Shown here: in pieces, positions 34,043 to 40,767 of the stretch
How the letters are laid out: each line of letters opens with the position of its first letter
Numbering within the stretch: position 1 is the stretch's first letter
DNA from: an uncultured Gemmatimonadota bacterium
GTDB taxonomy: Bacteria; Gemmatimonadota; Gemmatimonadetes; Gemmatimonadales; Gemmatimonadaceae
Length of the DNA: 61,928 nt
NCBI GenBank assembly: GCA_946478895.1
Contig: CAMLDY010000005.1
Coordinates: 1 to 61,928, forward strand
Direction: 5' to 3'
Translations under genes and position numbers: made by a program
Notes under the pieces: model-generated
What the model was told of the DNA's origin: nothing
Databases searched by the model: none
What the model saw: only the letters and a program-made list of their open reading frames with translations

Positions 34043-34828
34043 TTATCGAACCTGGCACTGCGGGCAGAAGTACGTCGATCTTCCTCCCTGCACGATCCTC
34101 TCGATCGTCCCGCCGCACCGCCGGCAGATTTTTCCCGCGCGATCGTAAACGGTGAAGCGCTCGGTGTTGCGGGTCGCGGTGTAGCGGCCGGGGCGACGGC
34201 GGCGGGGACTGAGCACAAGTCTAATCGCGGCAACCAGCTGCTCGAGGCGGTCGCGCGGGACTTTGTTCGACGGCCGGCGTGGGTCCATCTCCGCCTCCCA
34301 TAGCGCTTCGGCAGCGTAGATGTTGCCCAGCCCCGCCAGCACGGCCTGATCCATCAGCGCCTGTTTGATGGGAATCTTCCTGCGCTTCAGCACGTCGACG
34401 AAATAGTCGGCATCGAGCGATGGATCGCTGGCGTCCTTGCCCAGCGTCGGCAGTGACGACGTGCCTTCCCTGTCGATGGCGATGGTGGAGAGCGCGCGGC
34501 GATCCACGAGCGAGATGCGCGTGCCGTCGGTCAGCTCGATCACGCCCCGGGCGAATCGATCGAGCGGGTCGGCCGTGGTGCCGATCTCCCAATCGCCGTT
34601 CATCCGGAAGTGCACCACGATCGTATGCCCACTGTCGAGGTGCAGCAGCTGGTGCTTGCCGCGCCGCTCGATTCGCTCGATCCGTTTGCCGGCGGCGATG
34701 CGCGCCCGTGCGGGCGGGAGCCTTCGCCTGAGCGCCGGGTGGATCGGCCTCACCCTCGCTACGGTCTTGCCGAGCGCGGCTCGCGAGAGCTGGCGGGATG
34801 CTTTTTCGACTTCGGGCAGCTCGGGCAT
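34043..34828 (-). CDS. Formamidopyrimidine-DNA glycosylase (Fpg/Nei family)
   Basis: 261 aa from the ATG at 34828, which yields MPELPEVE with the catalytic Pro1-Glu2 end after Met removal. The helix-two-turn-helix is ALMDQAVLAGLGNIYAAEAL (about residues 150-169). The C-terminal zinc finger has CRRCG and CPQCQ. It excises oxidised purines (8-oxoG, Fapy) and nicks the abasic site. Short relative to the typical 270 aa but all motifs present; Fpg versus Nei subclass is not certain. Confidence 0.93.
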   Translation of the reverse strand: MPELPEVEKASRQLSRAALGKTVARVRPIHPALRRRLPPARARIAAGKRIERIERRGKHQLLHLDSGHTIVVHFRMNGDWEIGTTADPLDRFARGVIELTDGTRISLVDRRALSTIAIDREGTSSLPTLGKDASDPSLDADYFVDVLKRRKIPIKQALMDQAVLAGLGNIYAAEALWEAEMDPRRPSNKVPRDRLEQLVAAIRLVLSPRRRRPGRYTATRNTERFTVYDRAGKICRRCGGTIERIVQGGRSTYFCPQCQVR

Positions 34829-34999
34829 GTGCTTCCCTGGCGGGTCAAGACCTGATCCGTCGGTGCCGACGGATTTTCTGTTGTGTCCGGACGTTCCCTG
34901 AAATAAGTTGAAAAAACCGCTATCACTCCCTGCGTCAAGCAGGGCATCCACTAACGCGCCGCAGGGCACGAAAACTCTGCGTTGCCAACCCCCGACAAT

Positions 35000-35581
35000 A
35001 TGACGCAATCAATCCGTGTTCTCCTACTCTCCCCCAACCCCGACGACGCCGATCTCATCGGCCGCACCCTTGCCGATGCGGGCATGCCCTCGCTGGTGAC
35101 GCGAGTCGAGGATCGTGAGACGTTCACGAAGGCTGTGGTCGAGAGCGAGCCGGATGTGATCATTGCGGACTATTGGCCGAACGCCTTCGACGTGCGTGGA
35201 ACGCTGGATGTGGTTCGCCAGACGAGGCCGGCGACACCGGTCATCGTGCTGACCGAGTCGATCACCGGCGTCGCGGCGGTGGCCTGCCTGCGCGCGGGCG
35301 CGGACGACATCGTGCTCGTCCCCAACATCAAGCGGCTCTCGACTGCGATCAGCGATGCGATCTCGCGCCGGAGCCCGCTCAGCCGGCTGACCTCGCGGCA
35401 GTTCGAGGTGATGCGCCTCGTAGCAGAAGGACACCGCACTCGCGATATCGCCGACAGGCTCAAGCTCAGCGTCAAGACAGTAGAGAGCCACCGCGGTGAA
35501 GTGATGAAGCGGCTGGAAATGCACGGCGTCGTGAAGCTCGTGCGCTACGCGATGCAGGTGGGACTGGTCGCGCCATCGTAA
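35000..35581 (+). CDS. NarL/LuxR-type response regulator
   Basis: 193 aa from the ATG at 35000 (a TTG at 34982 would add six residues). A receiver-like domain (about residues 5-115) has Asp57 in IIADYWPN at the phosphorylation site, but the usual acidic pair near the N-terminus is only NPDDAD. The C-terminal LuxR helix-turn-helix is clear (LTSRQFEVMRLVAEGHRTRDIADRL, SVKTVESHRGEVMKRL). No kinase is adjacent. A hairpin (34928-34944, CCCTGC/GCAGGG) lies between it and the divergent fpg gene. Confidence 0.9.
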   Translation: MTQSIRVLLLSPNPDDADLIGRTLADAGMPSLVTRVEDRETFTKAVVESEPDVIIADYWPNAFDVRGTLDVVRQTRPATPVIVLTESITGVAAVACLRAGADDIVLVPNIKRLSTAISDAISRRSPLSRLTSRQFEVMRLVAEGHRTRDIADRLKLSVKTVESHRGEVMKRLEMHGVVKLVRYAMQVGLVAPS

Positions 35582-35718
35582 TCCCGTGTAAGATGGCGCC
35601 GTAGGTCGGCGTCGTAACTTCGCGTCACGGTTGAGCTTGTGCATATTGGCACTTGCGGGTTGAACCAGGCGGTCTACCTTAAACACCTGGCTTCAGCGTT
35701 TTTCTTTTGCCCGACGCC

Positions 35719-36492
35719 ATGGCGCAACAGAATCCTCGTTCTCTACGGCACGAGTACGAGCTGTACGTAGAAAACGAGATCGAGAATTACAAAGAGTCCG
35801 TGTCGCGCTCCGCCATTCTCAAGATTGGCGACGAGGCAGCGGCAACCCTGCGTGCCGGCGAGCAGTTCGCGATGGACGAGCTGCTTCTCTGGGCGGAAGT
35901 CGATCGCATCATCAGAAAACGTCTCCGCATTCCGACTTACGAGACGTGGCGTCGGAAGCGACTCAAGATGCTCGAGGAGTACCGTCGTCCCGAGCACTGG
36001 GGGATTCGTCCCGACGGAGTGCTGGCGCGCGAAGTTCATCCGCCGGCGGAATCGAAGGTGCTCGTCGCCGGTGGCGAGATCGACCGCACCGCGCTGTATC
36101 TCGCCGCGCACGGCTGCGATGTCACGGCAGTCGATCGCGAAGTGAAACCGCTCGAGCGCGTGATGAACGCCGCGCAGGAAGCGGGACTTGCGGATCGGAT
36201 CCAGAGCTACGTCGCGGGCATCGCCGACCTCTCACCCGACGTGCAGCTTGGCGCGGTGGTGTGCACTCCCGATGCTTTCGTCGGCTTGTCGCAGGAGGAG
36301 CGGGGCCGCGCGATCGAGCTGCTTCAGAGCGTTACGCGCGACGGTGGGGTGCACCTGGTCGGCACCATCGTTCGCGGTCAGCGCGGGGTATCGGTCGCCG
36401 AGCTGCGTCGGCAGTACAAGGGCTGGTCGATCTCGATCGAATCGGACTCGGGCTCCTCAAAGAGCTTCCTGGCGCGCAAGATCGCCAGCTGA
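35719..36492 (+). CDS. Methyltransferase-like protein of unknown specificity
   Basis: 257 aa from the ATG at 35719. The N-terminal 100 residues are charged and helical (EYELYVENEIENYKE, RRKRLKMLEEYRRPEHWG). A Rossmann-like core follows: KVLVAGGEIDRTALYLAAHGCDVTAVDRE, resembling SAM-binding motif I (GxGxGxx) but with GGEID instead of the glycine-rich loop. VCTPDAFVG and GGVHLVGTIV follow in the positions of motifs IV and V. It may bind SAM, or have lost that ability. No named family recognised; no operon partners. Confidence 0.7.
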   Translation: MAQQNPRSLRHEYELYVENEIENYKESVSRSAILKIGDEAAATLRAGEQFAMDELLLWAEVDRIIRKRLRIPTYETWRRKRLKMLEEYRRPEHWGIRPDGVLAREVHPPAESKVLVAGGEIDRTALYLAAHGCDVTAVDREVKPLERVMNAAQEAGLADRIQSYVAGIADLSPDVQLGAVVCTPDAFVGLSQEERGRAIELLQSVTRDGGVHLVGTIVRGQRGVSVAELRRQYKGWSISIESDSGSSKSFLARKIAS

Positions 36493-36683
36493 CCCCGTGT
36501 CGTAAAGACACAGGTGTCCTAAATGTGAGTGTCATTCTGCGACACTCCTGAGCGCGACAGTCAGCTTCTCTCACATCTAAATCGTTGATTAACAACGCCT
36601 TAGATTAGGCGTCAAACATGGCATATCGGGTGCTTAAAGAGGGCCCGCAGTGCGCGCAGTGGCACCCACAATGTGAGAGAAAA
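36493..36683 (+). promoter_or_regulatory. Highly structured leader before the small peptide gene
   Basis: This 191-bp stretch contains several hairpins: GTGTC/GACAC (about 36499-36513), a 7-bp GAGTGTC/GACACTC stem (about 36531-36551), ATGTGAG...CTCACAT around it, a nested TCTAA-GTTG/CAAC-TTAGA (about 36577-36610), and GGGTGC/GCACCC (about 36627-36668). It reads like a structured 5' UTR or attenuator for the 36684 gene. I see no known riboswitch in it. Confidence 0.35.
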
Positions 36684-36842
36684 ATGAAGAAGGATCGTAA
36701 GGAAACCGAGCACGACTCGTCCGAGCCAATCGGTATCGTCATATCCCGCGGAGACAGAACGGAGCCCACTCCGGTCTTCTCGGCGTACATCTGGGGCCCC
36801 GTTCCCGAGGCGCCTGCGGACTCCGCCAACCGCGCGGCGTAA
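36684..36842 (+). CDS. Small 52-residue protein, unknown; possible modified-peptide precursor
   Basis: 52 aa from the ATG at 36684, preceded by a GAGAG Shine-Dalgarno; an in-frame ATG at 36618 would extend it by 22 residues. The N-terminus is charged (MKKDRKETEHDSSEP), the middle hydrophobic with an ordered look (IGIVISRG), then FSAYIWGPVPEAP and an Ala-rich end. A strong terminator 25 bp after the stop supports a real, separately ended transcript. The next genes encode a zinc metallopeptidase and an ATP-grasp ligase, which raises the idea of a ribosomally made, modified peptide. No precursor family recognised. Confidence 0.6.
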   Translation: MKKDRKETEHDSSEPIGIVISRGDRTEPTPVFSAYIWGPVPEAPADSANRAA

Positions 36843-36866
36843 TTCCGTATTAGCCGCTACCTATAG

Positions 36867-36898
36867 AAAGGCCCCGCCACTCGGCGGGGCCTTTTTTT
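36867..36898 (+). terminator. Terminator of the small peptide gene
   Basis: A perfect 12-bp stem AAAGGCCCCGCC / GGCGGGGCCTTT with loop ACTC and a seven-T tail. It separates the peptide gene from the metallopeptidase operon. Confidence 0.95.
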
Positions 36899-36921
36899 AT
36901 GTGACCCGGATTTTGTGGACC

Positions 36922-37156
36922 CCGGATTCTGAGACCTGTTCGTTGGCGACTGGCCACTGTAGTCCAAAAGGTGGCAGGTTGGAGACATGGTCAGAGGCGC
37001 AGGCAGGAGTTTATCCGGCGCGTTCCAGCGTTGCGTGACGCAGCGAGAAGGCGAGTATAACAACTGCTTACTACGCGTCTCTGTGCATCCTCTCCCGCCT
37101 GCCACCTTTTGGGCTAGGGGTGCCAGTCATCAGCGCTAAAGTGCCAGAATCCGAGG
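36922..37156. repeat. Dispersed palindromic element, copy A
   Basis: The core 36964-37112 is bounded by perfect 15-bp inverted repeats, CCAAAAGGTGGCAGG and its complement. Nested outer pairs (GACTGGC/GCCAGTC, and CGGATTCTG/CAGAATCCG at about 36923 and 37145) extend it to about 235 bp. About 75 nt of the core is almost identical to copy B at 50.5 kb, and the CCGGATTC flank lies 42 bp upstream of the core in A and 41 bp in B. Short indels between copies break every reading frame, so it is non-coding. It fills the 348-bp gap 36843-37190 together with the terminator. Confidence 0.85.
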
Positions 37157-37190
37157 CATACTAGGTACGGCGCTTGCCCGAAGAGGGAGC

Positions 37191-38219
37191 GTGGAACAGG
37201 CTCCCAACTGGGAAGGCGAACGACACGCGCTCCTGGCGCAGCGCATCTCCGACATCGGTCTGGAGATCAGGGGGACGCTGCTCGAGCAGCTGGTCAACCA
37301 GCTCTATGAGGAGCTCGCGGCAAAGGGGCTCGACTTCAAGCCGCCCGTCTATCTGAGCGATCAGTGGGGCTGCCCGGATGGGACGCCGCTCATCGGCGTC
37401 CCGTTTTATCTGGCCGACGCGCGACTGTCGCGGATCGAGGAAGATTATTCGTCGGCAGTCGAGGGCGCCGAAGAGTCGATGCGCTACCTGCGCCACGAGG
37501 CGGGGCACGCATTCAACTACGCCTACCGGCTATACGATCGACCCGACTGGCGAAAGATTTTCGGCCCCTACTCCCGGCCTTACCGCGATCGCTACCGGGC
37601 CGATCCCTTCTCCCACGATTTCGTGCGCCACATCCTCGGCTGGTACGCGCAGAAGCATCCCGATGAGGATTTCGCCGAGTCCTTCGCGGTGTGGCTCACT
37701 CCGGGCCTCGACTGGCGGCGCGCCTACGATGGATGGGGCGCGCTGCGCAAGCTCGAATACGTCGACAAGGTGATGAAGCAGATCGCGCACAAGGTTCCGA
37801 AGGTCCCCGAGCCATCCGCCGATGACCTGCCCGTAACCGCGATGCAGTACACTGTCGCCGAGCATTACGCGGACAGCGCTGAGACGATCCCGATTCGGGA
37901 CCCGCGTATCTTCGACGGCGACCTGCGGACCATCTTCGTCAGCGAGTCGCAGGCGCCCGAGGCGGCAGCGGCGGCGGATTTCATCAGCAGGCACAAGCGC
38001 GAGATCGTGACGCGCATCGCGTACTGGACCGGCGAGAACGCGGGAGTGGTGCGGCAGTTCGTCGAGTTCCTCGCCGACCGCGCATCGCAGCTCGGTCTGC
38101 GACTCGGCGGACTCGAGGCCTCGACGCTGATAGAGCTCACCGCGTTTGGCACTGCGGTCATGATGAACTACCGCTACACCAACGCAATCGACGGCGCGGA
38201 ATCGGGGGACGATTCGTGA
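37191..38219 (+). CDS. Putative zinc-binding metallopeptidase (Peptidase_Mx-like gluzincin)
   Basis: 342 aa from the GTG at 37191, with a good Shine-Dalgarno (GAAGAGGGAGC). The zinc site is HEAGHAFNYAY (His about 104, His about 108); the third ligand is likely the Glu in DEDFAESFAVWLTPG (about residues 160-175). No signal peptide, so cytoplasmic. The last 100 residues are helical. It resembles the family annotated as putative zinc-binding metallo-peptidase (PF15887). Its stop codon overlaps the GTG of the ATP-grasp gene, so the two are coupled and probably act on one substrate. Confidence 0.8.
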   Translation: MEQAPNWEGERHALLAQRISDIGLEIRGTLLEQLVNQLYEELAAKGLDFKPPVYLSDQWGCPDGTPLIGVPFYLADARLSRIEEDYSSAVEGAEESMRYLRHEAGHAFNYAYRLYDRPDWRKIFGPYSRPYRDRYRADPFSHDFVRHILGWYAQKHPDEDFAESFAVWLTPGLDWRRAYDGWGALRKLEYVDKVMKQIAHKVPKVPEPSADDLPVTAMQYTVAEHYADSAETIPIRDPRIFDGDLRTIFVSESQAPEAAAAADFISRHKREIVTRIAYWTGENAGVVRQFVEFLADRASQLGLRLGGLEASTLIELTAFGTAVMMNYRYTNAIDGAESGDDS

Positions 38220-39199
38220 AGATCACTGTCCTTCACAGCAAGGATGCGCTCGAGCCGCCCGTCGATCCGCTTCTGGACCAGCTCGACGCCGCGCTCGCCG
38301 CGAACGGCCACTCTTCGCGGCGTGTTTCGGTTGGTGATTCCGTCGAGCCGCTGATTCGCGAGCTGACGAATCCGGCGCCCGAGCTGGTCTTCAATCTCGC
38401 CGAATCATTCCGCGGTAAGAGTGCGCTCGAGTCCAACGTCGCGGCGCTGCTCAACCTGCTCGACCTTCGTTACACCGGCTCGAGTCCGGCGGGTTTGATT
38501 CTCGCCGGTGACAAGACGCTGACGAAAAAGGTTCTCGCCTTTCACGGGATTCAGAGCGCGAAGTTCGCGACAATGTATCGCGGCCAATCGGACTGGGTCG
38601 GGGACATCAAGTTTCCACTGCTGGTCAAGCCGCCGCAGGAGGACGCATCGCTCGGCATCACCCAGAAGTCGGTGGTGAAGGATGTGAAGGAGCTGCTCGA
38701 CGTCATCAGCGCGACGCAGCAGGAGTACCAGTCGCCGGTGCTGGTGGAGGAATTCATCGAGGGCCGCGAGTTCTACGTGGGAGTGATCGGCAACAGCAAA
38801 GTCGAGGCGCTGCCGATCATCGAGCTCGATTTCTCCGGATTTCCGGCGGGTCTGCCGAAGATCGCGAGCTGGGAAGCGAAGTGGGGCGACGAAGGCGACG
38901 AGAAGGGCGCCGAGTTCGAGGGGACCCAGTCGATCTTCCCGACGGATCTGCCGGAGCAGCTCGCGGCGAAGATCCAGCAGGTTGCGATCGATTCGTTCCA
39001 GGCGCTTCGGTTGCGGGACTACGCGCGCATCGATCTGCGGGTCACGCCTGAGGAAGAGGTGTATGTGATCGAGGCGAACCCAAACTGCTACCTCGAGCAG
39101 AACAGTGAGTTCGCGCGCGCGGCGCTGAAGGGCGGGATGGAATATCCGGCGCTGATTGCGCGAATCGTCGAGCTCGCGACGGCGCGCTATTCCCGCTGA
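38216..39199 (+). CDS. D-alanine-D-alanine ligase-like ATP-grasp enzyme
   Basis: 327 aa. The N-terminal Ddl-like domain includes FNLAESFRGKS and LDLRYTGSSPAGLILAGDKTLTKKVL; the ATP-grasp domain has PLLVKPPQEDASLGI, LVEEFIEGREFYVGVIG, and the metal site YARIDLRVTPEEEVYVIEANPN. The sequence is closer to the ATP-grasp carboxylate-amine ligases annotated as Ddl-like than to true Ddl: it sits outside any mur cluster and is coupled to a peptidase. Expected reaction: ATP-dependent amide or ester bond formation through an acyl phosphate. Substrate unknown. Confidence 0.85.
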   Translation: MKITVLHSKDALEPPVDPLLDQLDAALAANGHSSRRVSVGDSVEPLIRELTNPAPELVFNLAESFRGKSALESNVAALLNLLDLRYTGSSPAGLILAGDKTLTKKVLAFHGIQSAKFATMYRGQSDWVGDIKFPLLVKPPQEDASLGITQKSVVKDVKELLDVISATQQEYQSPVLVEEFIEGREFYVGVIGNSKVEALPIIELDFSGFPAGLPKIASWEAKWGDEGDEKGAEFEGTQSIFPTDLPEQLAAKIQQVAIDSFQALRLRDYARIDLRVTPEEEVYVIEANPNCYLEQNSEFARAALKGGMEYPALIARIVELATARYSR

Positions 39200-39202
39200 G
39201 AC

Positions 39203-39232
39203 AAAAAAAGCCGGCGAGATCGCCGGCTTTTT
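39203..39232. terminator. Bidirectional terminator between ATP-grasp and histone-like genes
   Basis: A 12-bp perfect stem AAAAAGCCGGCG / CGCCGGCTTTTT with loop AGAT, A-run left and T-run right. It serves both convergent genes. Confidence 0.95.
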
Positions 39233-39256
39233 CATGTTTATGAGACCAGTCGCTGT

Positions 39257-39409
39257 CTAGCGCTTGCGGCTGCTCTTTCTGCGCGAGCCGCCTTTGCGAC
39301 CGGACTTCCGGGTGCTCTTGCGTCCCGTGCTCTTACGGCTCGACTTGCGTCCGCCCGAGCTCTTACGCGCGCCGCCTTTCTTGCGGCCGCCCCTCTTCGC
39401 TGCTGCCAT
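39257..39409 (-). CDS. Small histone H1/HC1-like basic protein
   Basis: 50 aa from the ATG at 39409: MAAAKRGGRKKGGARK then repeated K-S-S/T-G/R-R-K units. More than 40 percent is Lys or Arg, with only Ser, Thr, Gly and Ala besides. Such very basic short proteins bind DNA or RNA non-specifically, like the tails of bacterial histone H1-like proteins. It has its own promoter at 39553-39581 and shares a terminator with the ATP-grasp gene. An in-frame start at 39511 exists but adds an unrelated N-terminus. Confidence 0.75.
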   Translation of the reverse strand: MAAAKRGGRKKGGARKSSGGRKSSRKSTGRKSTRKSGRKGGSRRKSSRKR

Positions 39410-39552
39410 GTTGTCTCTCCACGATGAAGTAGAACTCTCGCCAACTCCCCGAATGGAATCAGCGATTGCTGCATCGCGTCCTGACCGACCGCGAGTTACA
39501 AAGGAACTCAATGCGACGACGAGCTCACATCAACGTGAGTAACTCGTTGCGA

Positions 39553-39581
39553 AGTATAGAATGCAAGACATGTGCGTGCAA
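39553..39581 (-). promoter_or_regulatory. Sigma-70-type promoter for the histone-like gene
   Basis: On the minus strand, TTGCAC (-35) and TATACT (-10) are separated by 17 bp. The start of transcription would be near 39546, leaving a leader of about 135 nt. The rest of the gap 39410-39699 contains the tdh upstream region, with a small GACGAAAAA/TTTTTCG hairpin near 39660-39678. Confidence 0.6.
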
Positions 39582-39699
39582 TACATGAAGACATCGAATC
39601 GACGATGCGACGCTCACTTCCAAAAGCGGCTCGCAATTGGCAGGTTTGAGTTCCACGCGCGACGAAAAACTTTTTCGACTCTCAACGGAGTAGTTGCCA

Positions 39700-40725
39700 G
39701 TGAAAGCGCTGGTGAAGGAATCAGCGGCACCGGGGTTCAAGCTCAAGGATGTAGAGGAGCCGCGCATCCGTGAGGACGAAGTTCTCATCCGCGTGAGACG
39801 CGCCGGCGTCTGCGGCACCGACGTGCACATCTACGACTGGGATGCCTGGGCGAAGGGACGGTGCAAGCCTCCGTTCGTCGTCGGCCACGAATTCGCCGGC
39901 GACGTCGTGCAGGTCGGCCGGCTCGTCACCGATGTCAAAGAAGGCGACCGCGTGACGGCGGAGGGCCACATCGTCGATGGCCGCTGCCTGCTGTGCAGGA
40001 CGGGAAACTCCCACGTCTGCCCGTACACCCGCATCATCGGCGTCGACCGCGACGGATGCTTCGCGGAGTACATCTCGATGCCGGCGACGAACGTCTGGCA
40101 CCTCGCGGACGACATCTCGTACGACGTGGGGGGAATTCACGATCCGATGGGCAACGCCTTTCACACGGTGCTCACGGCAGAGATACCGGGAGCGATCGTG
40201 CTGGTCACCGGCTGTGGGCCGATCGGAATCTTCGCCGTCGGAATCTGCAGGGCGGCGGGCGCGTCGCGGATCATCGCGACCGACGTGAACGACACGCGTC
40301 TCGCGCTGGCGAAGAGCATGGGCGCGCACGAGGCGGTGCATCCCGATCAGGCGGAGAGGATCGTGAAGGAGGCGACGGGTGGGCTCGGTGCGGATGTCGT
40401 GCTCGAGATGTCAGGGGTGCCGGCTGCGATCCATCAGGCGTTCGCGCTGGTCCGCGTCGGCGGGCGGGTGCAAATGCTGGGCATTCCATCGAAGAAGGTC
40501 GACTTCGATCTGGCGACGGAGGTGATCTTCAAGGGCCTCACCATCTACGGAGTGGTTGGCAGGCGGATGTACCAGACCTGGCACCAGATGACTCGATTCC
40601 TGCTTTCCGGCGAATTCGATCCGACGCCGGTGATTACGCACCGGTTCCCGCTCGCGGAGGCGGATGCTGCAATCGCGGCGATCAAATCGGGTGAGGCGGG
40701 GAAGGTGATATTCGAGATCGCGTAG
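39700..40725 (+). CDS. tdh: L-threonine 3-dehydrogenase
   Basis: 341 aa from the GTG at 39700 (MKALVKES, as in E. coli MKAL). Medium-chain zinc dehydrogenase: catalytic zinc Cys in AGVCGTDVH and GHEFAG; the NAD site is VLVTGCGPIGIFAVGICRA (about residue 165-185). The structural zinc loop is GHIVDGRCLLCRTGNSHVC, with Asp where E. coli has the first of four Cys. It oxidises threonine to 2-amino-3-ketobutyrate, which the next gene product (kbl) cleaves. Confidence 0.95.
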   Translation: MKALVKESAAPGFKLKDVEEPRIREDEVLIRVRRAGVCGTDVHIYDWDAWAKGRCKPPFVVGHEFAGDVVQVGRLVTDVKEGDRVTAEGHIVDGRCLLCRTGNSHVCPYTRIIGVDRDGCFAEYISMPATNVWHLADDISYDVGGIHDPMGNAFHTVLTAEIPGAIVLVTGCGPIGIFAVGICRAAGASRIIATDVNDTRLALAKSMGAHEAVHPDQAERIVKEATGGLGADVVLEMSGVPAAIHQAFALVRVGGRVQMLGIPSKKVDFDLATEVIFKGLTIYGVVGRRMYQTWHQMTRFLLSGEFDPTPVITHRFPLAEADAAIAAIKSGEAGKVIFEIA

Positions 40726-40752
40726 GCGGGAAGCGGGAGGCGGGAAGCGGGA
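40725..40752. repeat. 14-bp tandem duplication between tdh and kbl
   Basis: GGCGGGAAGCGGGA occurs twice in a row, directly after the tdh stop codon. The run of GGG triplets could fold as a G-quadruplex in DNA or mRNA. It lies just upstream of the kbl start. Confidence 0.8.
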
Positions 40753-40767
40753 TGAGGATGGGCAAAC

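Noticed and set aside
36857..37105. Possible small gene on the minus strand inside repeat copy A (82 aa), and its counterpart at 50417-50599
   Set aside because: The two repeat copies differ by indels that shift the frame, so no common protein is encoded; the sequence is a non-coding repeat.
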